Assembly: GCF_004795835.1 (NCBI RefSeq)
Contig: NZ_CP039249.1
Span: forward strand, 3,385,001-3,449,000
Length of the DNA: 64,000 bases
Source: Sphingomonas sp. PAMC26645
GTDB taxonomy: Bacteria; Pseudomonadota; Alphaproteobacteria; Sphingomonadales; Sphingomonadaceae
Reading direction: 5' to 3'
The notes below the pieces were generated by a model. It was not told where the DNA came from. It did no database searches and saw nothing but the letters and a program-made list of their open reading frames with translations. Made by a program: the position numbers and the translations under genes. Shown here one piece after another: positions 1 to 8,899 of the stretch (positions are counted from its first letter, which is position 1; every line of letters starts with the position of its first letter).

Positions 1-1721
1 CGCGAGCCCGTCAGCGTGCCCAGCATATCGGCGATGACGCGCAGGCTTTGTCCAACGTCGATCACTTCCGGCTGGAGCGCCTGCCGCCGCGCGAAAGCGA
101 GCAATTGCCCCGTCAGTTTCGCGGCACGATCGGCGGTGTCGGAGATCGCGTCGATATAGCGTTCGCGCCGTTCCGCGCTGAGGTCCGGACGCTTCAGCAG
201 GTCGGTTGCCGAGCGTATGACGGTCAACAGGTTGTTGAAATCATGCGCGACGCCGCCGGTGAGCTGGCCGACCGCTTCCATTTTCTGCGACTGGCGCAGC
301 GCGTCCTCGGCATGCTGGAGCTCGCCGGTTCGCGCCGCAACCTGCTGTTCCAGCGACGCGGCCAGAGCTGCGAGCTCCTGTTCCGTGCGCCGCCGCTCGG
401 TCGCGATGCGGGTGCGCTCGGCGACCTCGCGAACGAACGCCACCTCGTCCGCGCGCCATTGCCTTGCACGGCCGCTGCCAAGATAGAGCATCGCGACCAG
501 CCGACCGTTTTCCATGATCGGCATGTTGACGATCGCGCGGACGGAAATCGCCTCTAGCGCGGCGACCGTCGACCGCGTCCGCGGATCGGTGTGCGCGTCT
601 TCGATACACACTTCGTCGCCATTTTTCAGATCGTCGATGTACGTTCCGAAGCTGCGTAGATCGAAGCTGCCGAAAAGGGGCGCGACGCGCGGTGCACTCC
701 AGTCGCGCATGATCGTGAGCGTGTCGGCGTCGATCTCGCCATAGCCCGCCCGATCCGCCCCAACCGTTTGGCCGATGATCCGCGCAGCCGCGAACGAGAT
801 ATCATCCGGTTCGTCCGTGTCACGAAACACGTCGCCCAGTTCGACGAGCGCCGCGCGCATGATCTCGCTGCGACGCTGGTCGGTAATATCGGTCGAGACG
901 CCGGCGATCCGCAAAGCCTCGCCCTCGGTGTTGAAGAAGGGCTGGCCGCGCGAGGCGAGCCAGCGCAGTTCTCCATCGCGGCGATAGATGCGGTAGACCA
1001 CGTCATAGTCGGTGCCCTCCGCGACGCAGCGACGGACTTCGGCAACGCTTTTCGCTCTATCCTCGGGATGGATCGCCTCGAGCCGGTCCTCGTAGGTGAA
1101 GGGCTCGTGGCTGGGGCGGCCGAATATTTCCTTGCACGTATCGGAGGCAGTCAGCTGCTTGCTGGCGATCTCCAGGCTCCAGGTTCCGAAGCGCGCAGCC
1201 TTCAGCGTGAAAGCCAGCTCGCGCTCCTGCTCCTGCTGCATCCGCAACCGGTCGGTTAGCTCGGCCAGAAGCGCGGCATTGCTCGATTCCAGGCCTTGCA
1301 GCCGTTCGCGCTCAAGCGTCACATCGACCTGGCTTGCGAAGAAATAGGCGAGCACGCCTTCGGTATCGTAGACGGGCGCGAGCAACAGGCGGTTCCAGAA
1401 CAGCTCGCCGTCCTTGCGGTGGTTCTGGATGTCGATCTCGATCGGCCGGACCTGCCGCACCGCCTCGCGAATCTTGACGACGGTCGCGGGATCGGTTTCC
1501 GGCCCCTGCAGGAACCGACAATTACGGCCGAGGATTTCCGCCCGGCTATACCCGCTCAACCGGCAAAACGCGTCGTTGGTAAACACGACGGGATTGTCGG
1601 GCAGCCGGGGATTGGTGATGATCATCGGCATCCGCGTGGCCCGCACGGCCGCGACGAACGGATCGGTGCCGACGTCCTGCGCGATCAGCTCGGCCGCGAT
1701 CCGCTCGGCATCCGCCGTCAT
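1..1721 (-). CDS. LOV-PAS-GAF sensor histidine kinase (C-terminal end outside window)
   Basis: This is a sensor kinase read on the minus strand and cut by the left edge. About 573 codons are visible. The N-terminal PAS domain carries the LOV signature GRNCRFLQG with the flavin-adduct cysteine at about residue 68, so blue-light sensing is predicted. A second PAS domain (IHPEDR..., [10 protein letters not shown]) and a GAF-like domain follow. Next comes a HisKA box [11 protein letters not shown] with the phospho-acceptor His at about residue 493. The ATPase domain, and any receiver domain, would lie beyond the edge. I chose ATG at 1721. An in-frame TTG at 1763 follows an in-frame stop and is the longest possible start. 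The domain order is read directly; the light response is inferred from the family. Confidence 0.9.
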   Translation of the reverse strand, partial: MTADAERIAAELIAQDVGTDPFVAAVRATRMPMIITNPRLPDNPVVFTNDAFCRLSGYSRAEILGRNCRFLQGPETDPATVVKIREAVRQVRPIEIDIQNHRKDGELFWNRLLLAPVYDTEGVLAYFFASQVDVTLERERLQGLESSNAALLAELTDRLRMQQEQERELAFTLKAARFGTWSLEIASKQLTASDTCKEIFGRPSHEPFTYEDRLEAIHPEDRAKSVAEVRRCVAEGTDYDVVYRIYRRDGELRWLASRGQPFFNTEGEALRIAGVSTDITDQRRSEIMRAALVELGDVFRDTDEPDDISFAAARIIGQTVGADRAGYGEIDADTLTIMRDWSAPRVAPLFGSFDLRSFGTYIDDLKNGDEVCIEDAHTDPRTRSTVAALEAISVRAIVNMPIMENGRLVAMLYLGSGRARQWRADEVAFVREVAERTRIATERRRTEQELAALAASLEQQVAARTGELQHAEDALRQSQKMEAVGQLTGGVAHDFNNLLTVIRSATDLLKRPDLSAERRERYIDAISDTADRAAKLTGQLLAFARRQALQPEVIDVGQSLRVIADMLGTLTGS

Positions 1722-1796
1722 TTTCGGGGCGCTTTCGACGGCGCTGTCGATGATATCAGTCAAAACAGTCTACTCGTCGATGATCACCAATCCCGG

Positions 1797-1825
1797 TATC
1801 TAGGGTAGCGACCAAATCATCGCAA
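1797..1825 (-). promoter_or_regulatory. Putative promoter of the LOV kinase gene
   Basis: Read on the minus strand, TTGCGA (1820-1825) is followed after 17 bp by TAGATA (1797-1802). This places transcription start near 1790, just upstream of the kinase start. The -10 region sits in a 12-mer TACCCTAGATAC that recurs exactly upstream of cysE at 25784-25795. Confidence 0.45.
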
Positions 1826-1953
1826 CGCCGACCATTAGATACTGAGCCAAATCAGCCGCATAGGTGGCAATCGAAATTCCGGTTTTACCTTTTCGACGGG
1901 GCTCGAAGCGAGGTTTGGCACGTTCGATCCGGTAGGGAATTCGAGAGGATGAC

Positions 1954-2358
1954 ATGCTTTTCAAATATTCGACCGCAATCCTGGCACTCTCGCTGGTTTC
2001 CGCGCCCGCCTCGGCACGGACCCCGCCGCCCGCCGGGATCTGGGCCAACCCGCACAACACCGTCCACGTGACATTCAAGCGCTGTCGCGATGCGATCTGC
2101 GGAACGGTCGTGTGGGCGAGCCGCACTGCGATGGAGGACGCGCAGCGCGGCGGCGTCGACCAGCTCGTCGGCGAGGAACTGTTCCGCGATTTCGTCGAGG
2201 ACGAGCCTGGGCGATGGAGCGGCGAGGTCTTCATTCCCGATGTCGGCCAGACCGTGTCCGGCACGATCACGCAGATCGATGCCCGCACCTTGGTCGGCGA
2301 AGGCTGCATGTTCGCGGGGTTCGGCTGCAAGACGCAGTCGTGGAAGCGAATCAAGTAG
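1954..2358 (+). CDS. DUF2147 secreted protein
   Basis: A 134-residue protein with an N-terminal signal peptide (LALSLVSAPASA, cleavage near residue 21). The compact domain that follows begins GIWANPHNTVHV and ends GCKTQSWKRIK, the pattern of DUF2147 proteins, which are small periplasmic beta-rich proteins of unknown function. Two cysteine pairs (CRDAIC and CMFAGFGC) may form disulfides. GAGAGGA lies just upstream of the ATG. The gene is divergent from the LOV kinase and shares a 230-bp intergenic region with it. The family call is good, but no function can be assigned. Confidence 0.82.
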   Translation: MLFKYSTAILALSLVSAPASARTPPPAGIWANPHNTVHVTFKRCRDAICGTVVWASRTAMEDAQRGGVDQLVGEELFRDFVEDEPGRWSGEVFIPDVGQTVSGTITQIDARTLVGEGCMFAGFGCKTQSWKRIK

Positions 2359-2406
2359 CGGATCGCCGTCGCTCGCGGCCGGTGCAAAAAATTTCGTTCG
2401 GCAATC

Positions 2407-2434
2407 TTGACGCGTTCGGACGCGAAATTATTTC
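2407..2434 (+). promoter_or_regulatory. Putative hsp20 promoter
   Basis: TTGACG at 2407-2412 is followed by an AT-rich -10-like TTATTT/TATTTC at 2428-2434. Transcription would start near 2440, exactly in front of the first leader hairpin. It could be a sigma-70 or heat-shock sigma promoter; the sequence does not decide between them. Confidence 0.4.
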
Positions 2435-2440
2435 CCCGGT

Positions 2441-2529
2441 CGCCGGACGCGTCGATCGGTCCGGCGACTGAGGGCACCGGCTTTACCGGTGCTCCTCGTG
2501 CTCAGATTGCTCATGAGGAGGATTTGGAT
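2441..2529 (+). promoter_or_regulatory. ROSE-like RNA thermometer in the hsp20 leader
   Basis: The leader folds into a perfect 8-bp hairpin (CGCCGGAC/GTCCGGCG, 2441-2466) and a 7-bp hairpin (GCACCGG/CCGGTGC, 2474-2492). A UUGCU element at 2507-2511 faces the Shine-Dalgarno AGGAGG at 2516-2521. UUGCU pairing with AGGA through a G-G mismatch is the hallmark of ROSE thermometers, which repress small heat-shock genes at low temperature in alphaproteobacteria. The hairpins and the motif are seen; thermosensing is inferred. Confidence 0.75.
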
Positions 2530-3015
2530 ATGAGGACGAACTTCGACTTCACGCCTTACCGTCGTTCCACGGTTGGTTTCGACCGGCTGTTCGACTTGCT
2601 GGAAGCGACCGCGCGGACCGAAACGGCCGATGGCTATCCGCCGTTCGATATCGAACGCGAGAGCGAGGACAGCTATCAGATCACGCTCGCCGTCGCCGGG
2701 TTTCGCCCCGACGACATCGAGATCGTCGCGCAGAACAACCAGTTGACGGTCAGCGGGCGCAAGCCCGACGAACGCGACGATGGCCGCTTCGTCCACCGCG
2801 GGATCGCCACCCGTGCGTTCGAGCGCCGCTTCCAGCTTGCCGACTTCGTGCAGGTCCAGAATGCGAGCTTCGACAACGGCCTGCTGCGCATCGCGCTGAA
2901 GCGCGAAATCCCCGAGGCGATGAAGCCGCGTCGGATCGAGATCAACGGCGCTGCTGCCAATGATCGCAGCGGCGATCGTCTCGAAGACAAGCAGGCGGAA
3001 CGCTCCGCCGCGTAA
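2530..3015 (+). CDS. Hsp20 / alpha-crystallin small heat-shock protein
   Basis: A 161-residue ATP-independent holdase chaperone of the IbpA type. It starts MRTNFDFTPYRR. The alpha-crystallin domain spans roughly residues 35-135 and contains YPPFDIERE, the AGFRPDDIEI strand, LTVSGRK, the FERRFQLAD segment and the late motif NGLLRIALKRE. ATG at 2530 was chosen because AGGAGG lies 8 bp upstream and because homology begins there, although the frame stays open further upstream. The ROSE-like leader predicts induction by heat at the translation level. A strong terminator follows the gene. Confidence 0.95.
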   Translation: MRTNFDFTPYRRSTVGFDRLFDLLEATARTETADGYPPFDIERESEDSYQITLAVAGFRPDDIEIVAQNNQLTVSGRKPDERDDGRFVHRGIATRAFERRFQLADFVQVQNASFDNGLLRIALKREIPEAMKPRRIEINGAAANDRSGDRLEDKQAERSAA

Positions 3016-3023
3016 CGGAAATG

Positions 3024-3053
3024 ACGACTGCCAGCCCTAATGCTGGCAGTCGT
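3024..3053 (+). terminator. Hairpin terminator after hsp20
   Basis: A perfect 12-bp stem ACGACTGCCAGC/GCTGGCAGTCGT with a 6-nt loop is followed by TTCTTGTATT, 9 bp past the hsp20 stop codon. It could also terminate the opposing small gene. Confidence 0.75.
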
Positions 3054-3089
3054 TCTTGTATTCGGGCGGTATTATTCGAAGTGCCCGAC

Positions 3090-3362
3090 TTAGCGCGGCG
3101 GCGGCATCTGGACGTGAATATCGGCCGCCGAGGGCACGACATGGTTCGGTCGAGCGGTCATCCGCAGCCATCCGCCGCGGACCATGACGAGTGCTACGCC
3201 CGCAGCGATCATCGCCAGCCCGAACTCAATCTTGCGGAGCGTATCGCGGTTGCGATCGTCGGTATTCCAGACCTTGTCCCAGTCGTCGTCAGATCGCTGC
3301 TCGCGGTGTCCCACGACGAGGTTGGAATCGTAATCGGTTTCGTAATCCGTATGATCCGTCAT
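3090..3362 (-). CDS. Small single-span membrane protein, function unknown
   Basis: A 90-residue protein with a very acidic, polar N-terminal half (MTDHTDYETDYDSN). One predicted membrane segment follows at about residues 47-63 (EFGLAMIAAGVALVMV), then a short proline-rich tail. The ATG at 3362 has a strong upstream GGAGAGGAG; a longer in-frame start at 3431 lacks this. I do not recognise the family. Its place between hsp20 and csbD suggests an envelope or stress role, which is inference only. Confidence 0.6.
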   Translation of the reverse strand: MTDHTDYETDYDSNLVVGHREQRSDDDWDKVWNTDDRNRDTLRKIEFGLAMIAAGVALVMVRGGWLRMTARPNHVVPSAADIHVQMPPPR

Positions 3363-3570
3363 GCGGGTCTCCTCTCCGAAGTCCGATCGACATAGGTCTT
3401 CGGCAGCGCGACCGTGGATCACGGTCCGCAATTGCAGCGCGTTGGTGTTGCGTAGTTCGCGATGAGGTCGTCGGATGTTCGATCGACCAGCCGCAGCTTT
3501 TTTTATCAGTAGCGCAACGAATGCGTGCGCTTGGTGTCGTACGTCTTCGGTAATTCAAACAGCGGTATAG

Positions 3571-3598
3571 CGGCGGGAGCGATCATGCGCCCCCGCCG
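3571..3598 (-). terminator. GC-rich hairpin downstream of csbD
   Basis: On the minus strand CGGCGGGGGCG pairs with CGCTCCCGCCG (one G-U) across a 6-nt loop, 15 bp after the csbD stop. There is no clear T-run, so termination is uncertain. Confidence 0.35.
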
Positions 3599-3612
3599 CG
3601 ACACGCCGAGGC

Positions 3613-3897
3613 TTACTTGCCGCGGAGCGTGTTGATCAGGGCGATACCCAGTACACCGGCAACTGCTGCGGCGGTGAACGGACGCTCCTTCGAGAACTGG
3701 CGGACATAGTCGACCAGCGGACGGATGTTCTCTTCGACGACGTCCTTGGCCTGGCCGACCGTCTTCTGGACGGTACCGGTCAGCCGATCCGCTGCGCCTT
3801 CGCTCTGCAGCGACTTGTCGCCGATCGCGCCGCCGAGGGTTTCCTTGACCTTGCCGCTGACGTCCGTTGCTGCGCCGCTGAGGGTGTCGGTGTTCAT
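3613..3897 (-). CDS. CsbD-like stress protein with C-terminal membrane anchor
   Basis: A 94-residue protein. The N-terminal 50 residues match the CsbD pattern: SGKVKETLGGAIGDKSLQSE, then GAADRLTGTVQKTVG. A hydrophobic segment follows (FTAAAVAGVLGIALI, about residues 74-88), so unlike soluble CsbD it is probably membrane attached. ATG 3897 has AAGGAGA at ideal spacing; a longer in-frame start at 3942 lacks homology. CsbD proteins are general-stress-response products of unknown mechanism. Confidence 0.88.
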   Translation of the reverse strand: MNTDTLSGAATDVSGKVKETLGGAIGDKSLQSEGAADRLTGTVQKTVGQAKDVVEENIRPLVDYVRQFSKERPFTAAAVAGVLGIALINTLRGK

Positions 3898-4147
3898 GAA
3901 TGATCTCCTTCGATACGTGGATGATGGGGCTTCAAACGACAAAGCCGGCGGGAATATCCCGCGCTGCTCCGCGCTGGTAAAAACGATAGGGTCGCACGGG
4001 CAAAGGAGTTCGCGCTCCGGCAGACCCGAAACTCATATTGCCCAGAGACATAACCCATCGGACCGCGGATGTTTCCGCAGTATTCCTGCACCCGAATCAG
4101 GTACTAAACTACTATCCTGGTGATCATGGCCGGGCGTTGAAGGCCAG

Positions 4148-5161
4148 TCAGGACGAAAGCCGATCCCGCCGCATCGTCAGCGTGATGATCACCCCGCCCG
4201 TCGACCATTCATAGGCGATCGAGCCCCCCAGCTGCCCGGCAACGGTACGGCGGACGAGCTTGCTGCCAAAGCCTTCCCCGGCATTCGGGCTTTCGACTTC
4301 CGGACCGCCGCGTTCGAGCCAGGTCAGGATCACTTCGTCGTCGGTCGCCGTGCTGGACAGGTCGAGCGTTCCGGTCGGTGCGGACAGCGCGCCGTATTTC
4401 ATCGAGTTGGTCGCGAGTTCGTGGATGATCAGCCCCAGCCCGGTCGCGGCATTCTCGCCGACGCCCATGCGCTCGACCGCGACGCGGATGCGGCCCTTGA
4501 AGGCGCCCATGTCGTCATAGGGTGCGAGCAAAACCGAGAGCAGGTCGCCAAGCAATGCCGCGTCGCCCTGCCCGCCCGGCAATGGTCGGACGAGATCGTG
4601 CGCCCGCCCCAGCGCACTCAAGCGCTCGGTCAGTTCGCGCGCCATGTCCTGCGTATTGGGTGCGGTCCGCGAGGTTATCGCGGTCAGGCCGCTCGCGATC
4701 GCCAGCAGGTTCTTGACGCGGTGGCTCATTTCGCCGGCGAGCAGTTCGTTGCCCTCCTCCGCCTGCTTGCGGCCGGTAACGTCCAGGAAGATGCCGAACA
4801 TCGTCCGTCCGACGATCCCGACATCCTCGCCCTGGCCGCGTGCGGAGATCCAGCGGACCTCCTCGCCGATCATGATCCGGAAGTCGGTCTCGTAGCTGCC
4901 GAGTACCGCGCGGGTGGCGGCGAAGGCGGAGTGGACGCGGTCGCGATCGGACGGATGAATATGCGCCGACAATTCCTCGAACGTGACTTCGGCGCGCCAC
5001 GGGAGGCCCCAAAGCTCGAAGCCGCGCTCATCCATCGTGAAGGCGTCGGTGTCGACGTTCCATGCCCACAGGGCGACACCCGCAGCGGTGACCGCAAGCC
5101 GCAGATGGTCGGGGTCCCACGCATGGGCCTTGGGTATTTCGGCAGTTCCGTCGGCAATCAC
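4148..5161 (-). CDS. PAS-domain HWE-family sensor histidine kinase
   Basis: A 337-residue soluble kinase without membrane segments. A PAS domain occupies residues 20-135 (WAWNVDTDAF, IHPSDRDRV, FGIFLDVTGRKQAE). The HWE dimerisation/acceptor box follows (EMSHRVKNLLAIASG), with the acceptor His at about residue 147. The ATPase half has the family motifs IIHELATNSMKYGALS and the W-x-E signature TWLERGGP. Kinases of this family often feed the alphaproteobacterial PhyR/EcfG general stress response, but no receiver gene lies nearby, so the partner is unknown. The start is a GTG at 5161 with GGGGGA upstream; no ATG precedes the PAS domain in frame. Confidence 0.92.
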   Translation of the reverse strand: MIADGTAEIPKAHAWDPDHLRLAVTAAGVALWAWNVDTDAFTMDERGFELWGLPWRAEVTFEELSAHIHPSDRDRVHSAFAATRAVLGSYETDFRIMIGEEVRWISARGQGEDVGIVGRTMFGIFLDVTGRKQAEEGNELLAGEMSHRVKNLLAIASGLTAITSRTAPNTQDMARELTERLSALGRAHDLVRPLPGGQGDAALLGDLLSVLLAPYDDMGAFKGRIRVAVERMGVGENAATGLGLIIHELATNSMKYGALSAPTGTLDLSSTATDDEVILTWLERGGPEVESPNAGEGFGSKLVRRTVAGQLGGSIAYEWSTGGVIITLTMRRDRLSS

Positions 5162-5375
5162 TTCGGCAATCCCCCGTCCGAGCGCAGAGCCCGGCCACGA
5201 TGCCTAATACACACCGCACGCGCTTTACGTTAACTTCGCGCAAGTGACGGTGTTCGCCGCATTCACGGGTCTGCGGCCGCAGTTGAGGTCATCCGACATG
5301 GCCCCTAGGAATGCGCACCACGAGGGCAGATCGGCGTGCTACTCGACCGGGCACCAGGTGAACGAGGGTAGCGAA

Positions 5376-6656
5376 ATGGACAGCATGACAGGCGATGCGC
5401 CGCGGGACACGCCGGTGTTCGCCGATGTCGTCATCGTCGGCGGCGGGCACGGCGGAGCGGCGTGTGCGATCGCGTTGCGCAAGACCGGCTTCGAGGGATC
5501 GATCCTGATCGTCGGCAAGGAGGCGGAGCTTCCCTATGAACGGCCGCCCTTGTCGAAAGAATATCTGTCGGGCGAGAAGGTCTTCGGCCGTATCCTGATC
5601 CGACAGGCGGCGTTCTGGACTGAACAGCGCATAGATCTGCGGCTGGGATCGCGCGTCGTATCGGTCGATCCGGTCGATCACAGCGCGACGACGGAGGACG
5701 GTACGACGATCGGCTATGGGCGGTTGGTCTGGGCGACGGGCGGGACGCCCAGACGACTGACCTGCGCTGGCCATCATCTCACCGGCGTCCACACCGTGCG
5801 CGACCGCGCCGACGCCGACCGGATGATCGCCGAACTGCCGGATGTCGGGACCGCGGTCGTGATCGGCGGCGGGTATATCGGGCTCGAAGCCGCCGCGGTG
5901 CTGCGCAAGTTCGGCAAGTCCGTCATCCTGCTCGAAGCCCTCAACCGAGTACTCGCGCGTGTCGCGGGCGAAGATTTGTCGCGCTTCTTCGAGGCGGAGC
6001 ACCGTGCGCACGGCGTCGACGTGCGGCTGAGGCAGTCGGTCGACTGCATTCTTGGCGATGACCGCGTCACCGGGGTCCGGCTGGCGGACGGCACCGTCAT
6101 CGCCGCCGACATGGTGATCGTCGGCATCGGCATCCTTCCCGAAGTCGCGCCCCTGATCGACGCTAGTGCGGCGGGTGGGAACGGCGTCGCCGTCGATGGC
6201 GCATGCCGGACGAGCGTGCCGGACGTGTATGCGATCGGCGACTGCGCGTTGCACGCCAACCGGTTTGCCGGCGGCGCGGCAGTGCGTGTCGAATCGGTGC
6301 AGAATGCGAACGACCAGGCGACCGTCGTGGCGAAGGACATCGTTGGCCAACCAGCGGTGTATGACGCGGTGCCGTGGTTCTGGTCGAACCAGTATGACCT
6401 AAAGCTGCAGACCGTCGGACTGTCGATCGGCTATGACGACACGGTCCTGCGCGGCGATTTGGCGACGCGCAAATTCTCGGTCGTGTACCTGCGCGACGGC
6501 CGTGTCATCGCGCTGGACTGCGTGGGAGCGGTCAAGGATTACGTTCAGGGTCGCAAGCTGGTGGAAGCCGGCGCGGTGATCGACCGGGCCATCCTCGCCG
6601 ACCCCGGCATCATGCTGAAGGACATGGTGCCGCTGGACCCGCCGACGCTTTCTTGA
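5376..6656 (+). CDS. FAD-dependent NAD(P)H:ferredoxin reductase-like oxidoreductase
   Basis: A 426-residue flavoprotein of the rhodocoxin/putidaredoxin reductase type. The N-terminal FAD Rossmann motif VIVGGGHGG lies at about residues 19-27 and is followed by the family signature [11 protein letters not shown]. The middle NAD-binding motif is [21 protein letters not shown] is the ATG motif, and the second FAD motif is [10 protein letters not shown]. The C-terminal reductase domain is complete. It should pass electrons from NADH to a small ferredoxin, but no ferredoxin or P450 gene is adjacent. ATG 5376 is preceded by GAGGGT; longer in-frame starts lack homology. Confidence 0.9.
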   Translation: MDSMTGDAPRDTPVFADVVIVGGGHGGAACAIALRKTGFEGSILIVGKEAELPYERPPLSKEYLSGEKVFGRILIRQAAFWTEQRIDLRLGSRVVSVDPVDHSATTEDGTTIGYGRLVWATGGTPRRLTCAGHHLTGVHTVRDRADADRMIAELPDVGTAVVIGGGYIGLEAAAVLRKFGKSVILLEALNRVLARVAGEDLSRFFEAEHRAHGVDVRLRQSVDCILGDDRVTGVRLADGTVIAADMVIVGIGILPEVAPLIDASAAGGNGVAVDGACRTSVPDVYAIGDCALHANRFAGGAAVRVESVQNANDQATVVAKDIVGQPAVYDAVPWFWSNQYDLKLQTVGLSIGYDDTVLRGDLATRKFSVVYLRDGRVIALDCVGAVKDYVQGRKLVEAGAVIDRAILADPGIMLKDMVPLDPPTLS

Positions 6657-6734
6657 CTCCGGTTCGGCATCGGTCGCACCTTGCAGCCGAACAGCGCGGA
6701 TATCGGATCGCATGGCAATGATGAGTATCGGCGC

Positions 6735-7793
6735 ATGACTGCGCTGGCGGGCCTGCGGGTCGTCGAGTTCGCCAGCATCGGGCCGGGCCCGCATGCGGCG
6801 ATGCTGTTGTCGGATCTCGGTGCGGAGGTGCTGCGGATCGAGCGGGTCGGCGGCGGTTTTCGCAATCCCGTGCTGGACCGCGGTCGTGCGCGGCTTGCGC
6901 TCGACATCCGCACGCCGGAGGGTCGAGACCGGACGCTTGCGATCACGGACCGCGCCGACGTCGTGATCGAGGGGCTGCGACCGGGCGTAATGGAGCGGCT
7001 CGGCCTCGGCCCGGACGTGATGCTCAAGCGCAACCCGCGGCTTGTCTATGGGCGAATGACCGGGTGGGGACAGACCGGACCGCTCGCGCAGGTTGCGGGC
7101 CACGATCTCAATTACATCGCACTCAGCGGCGCACTCGCGGCGATCGGCGCGCCGGGAACGCCGCCGCCGCCGCCGCTCAACCTGATCGGCGATTTCGGCG
7201 GCGGGTCGCTGTATCTCGTTACCGGTATCCTCGCGGCGCTACTCGAACGCGCGCGATCAGGGCTTGGGCAAGTCGTCGATGCGGCGATCGTCGACGGGGT
7301 TTCGTCGATGATGGCGCTATTCGCGGGAATGGTCCCGGCCGGCGTCATGTCGATGGACCGCGACCGCAACCTGCTCGGTGGCGCGGCGCCGTGCTACCGG
7401 TGTTACACCTGCGCTGATGGGCGATACGTCTCGGTCGGCGCGATCGAGCCGAAATTCTATGCCGAGCTGCTCGATCGGCTGGGGCTCCCCGCCGATCTCG
7501 CGGCGGACCAGATGGTCGTCGAGCGCTGGCCCGAAACCGCGCGACGCTTCGCCGCAGTGTTCGTGACCCGGTCGAGGCACGACTGGTGCGATGCGCTGGA
7601 GGGCACCGACACCTGCTTTGCACCCGTGCTGGAACTCGACGAGGTGCCGACGCACCGTCACATGGCGGATCGCGGTGTCGTCGTCGACGGCATCTGGCAG
7701 GCGACCCCTGCCCCGCGCCTGTCTCGCACGCCGGGCCGGATCGCCCCCACGTCCGATGGCACGGCGCTGCTGACGGAATGGGGCGTCGGCTAG
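6735..7793 (+). CDS. CaiB/BaiF family (class III) CoA transferase, alpha-methylacyl-CoA racemase-like
   Basis: A 352-residue protein beginning MTALAGLRVVEFASIGPGPH, the usual opening of alpha-methylacyl-CoA racemases. AMLLSDLGAEVLRIER follows, and the segment GHDLNYIALSGAL carries the conserved catalytic Asp region. Length and motifs fit a racemase of 2-methyl-branched acyl-CoA better than a true transferase, but the family mixes both activities. It lies 78 bp after the reductase on the same strand and is convergent with a CitE-like lyase gene. The substrate cannot be told from sequence. Confidence 0.88.
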   Translation: MTALAGLRVVEFASIGPGPHAAMLLSDLGAEVLRIERVGGGFRNPVLDRGRARLALDIRTPEGRDRTLAITDRADVVIEGLRPGVMERLGLGPDVMLKRNPRLVYGRMTGWGQTGPLAQVAGHDLNYIALSGALAAIGAPGTPPPPPLNLIGDFGGGSLYLVTGILAALLERARSGLGQVVDAAIVDGVSSMMALFAGMVPAGVMSMDRDRNLLGGAAPCYRCYTCADGRYVSVGAIEPKFYAELLDRLGLPADLAADQMVVERWPETARRFAAVFVTRSRHDWCDALEGTDTCFAPVLELDEVPTHRHMADRGVVVDGIWQATPAPRLSRTPGRIAPTSDGTALLTEWGVG

Positions 7794-7803
7794 CACGCCC
7801 CGA

Positions 7804-8688
7804 TCACGCGCGCCCGACCTGCCGCAACAGATGCTCCGCGCGCGACAGATACGGTCGGTCGAGCATGCCACCCTTGTAGCCGATCGTGCCGACGCCGGGG
7901 TTCGCCGCGAACAGATCGACGATCGCCTGCGCCTCGGCGATCTCCGCCTCGGTCGGCGTGAAGGCGGCGTTGATCACGTCGACCTGCGCCGGGTGGATCG
8001 CAAGCATCCCGCGGTAACCGTCACGCCGGACCTGCTCGGCGCGCGTCTTCAGCGTGTCGAGATCGCGGAAGTCCCCCTGGATCGTCTCGATCGCGGTGAC
8101 CCCCGCCGCCGCAGCACCCAGCAGGCACATCGACCGCGCCAGTTCATAGGTGAAGCGGTAGCTGCCATCCGGATTGCAGTTCGCGCTCGCGCCGATCGAA
8201 TCCGCCAGATCCTCCGCGCCCCAGGTCAGCGCGACCACCCGAGGCGCGCCCTTATAGTCTCCCGTGTGGAACATCGCTTCCGCCGTCTCGGTGATCAGCA
8301 CGATCACCGGGGTCGACCCGATCGCGATGCCGTTCGCCGCCTCGAACGCCGACAGGTAATGATCGAGCCGCTCAACGTCCTGCCGCCCAGCCACCTTGGG
8401 CAGCATGATTCCGCCCGGACGCGCTGGCATGATCGCGGCGAGATCGGTCAGCGTATACGGTCCGTCGAGCGGATTGACCCGCACCCACATCCGCGCGCGG
8501 TGCGCGACATGCGCGGTCAGCACGTCGTGGACGGTCTGGCGCGCGAGCGGCTTGTTCTCGGTCGTCACCGCGTCTTCGAGATCGAACAGAACGATGTCGG
8601 CGCTGCCCTCGACCGCCTTGGTCATCTTGCGCTCGCTGTCGCCCGGCGCGAACAACCAGGAGCGCATTTTCAACGAAGCAACGGACAT
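7804..8688 (-). CDS. HpcH/HpaI aldolase / CitE-like CoA-ester lyase
   Basis: A 294-residue TIM-barrel lyase. Family landmarks are the start MRSWLFAPGDSERKM, the metal-site region VLFDLEDAV, RVNPLDGPYT, the strand GIMLPKVAGRQD and the motif LTWGAEDLADSIG. Members cleave citryl-, malyl- or beta-methylmalyl-CoA. As a stand-alone CitE without citrate lyase alpha/gamma subunits, a malyl-CoA or methylmalyl-CoA lyase/thioesterase role is likely (inference). ATG 8688 (MSVASLKMRSW) was taken; a second ATG lies 7 codons on. The gene ends 10 bp from the convergent CoA transferase. Confidence 0.88.
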   Translation of the reverse strand: MSVASLKMRSWLFAPGDSERKMTKAVEGSADIVLFDLEDAVTTENKPLARQTVHDVLTAHVAHRARMWVRVNPLDGPYTLTDLAAIMPARPGGIMLPKVAGRQDVERLDHYLSAFEAANGIAIGSTPVIVLITETAEAMFHTGDYKGAPRVVALTWGAEDLADSIGASANCNPDGSYRFTYELARSMCLLGAAAAGVTAIETIQGDFRDLDTLKTRAEQVRRDGYRGMLAIHPAQVDVINAAFTPTEAEIAEAQAIVDLFAANPGVGTIGYKGGMLDRPYLSRAEHLLRQVGRA

Positions 8689-8899
8689 GGCGGCATGGTC
8701 CCAGACGGATCGAAACAGGTGCGTTGCGTACGGCGTCGATCGCTGGCGGGCAACTGCGGCGCAGGGTTCGCCGCGAAATCGTGCATGGTGCGCAGTGCCG
8801 TCATTGGCGGCATGAGATAGCGAAGCGTTCCCCGACCGAAGAATGCATTGATTGCCGACACCGCCCTGCGCCGGGCAAACGGCGCCGCGGAGACACATC

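Noticed and set aside
3894..4091. A 65-codon minus-strand frame upstream of csbD
   Set aside because: It overlaps the csbD start region, has no ribosome site, and its composition (many Arg, Cys and Pro) looks non-coding.
3898..4147. EcfG-type general-stress promoter upstream of csbD
   Set aside because: A GAAC and a CGTT are present on the right strand, but their spacing is about 22 bp instead of 16-17, so I do not call it.
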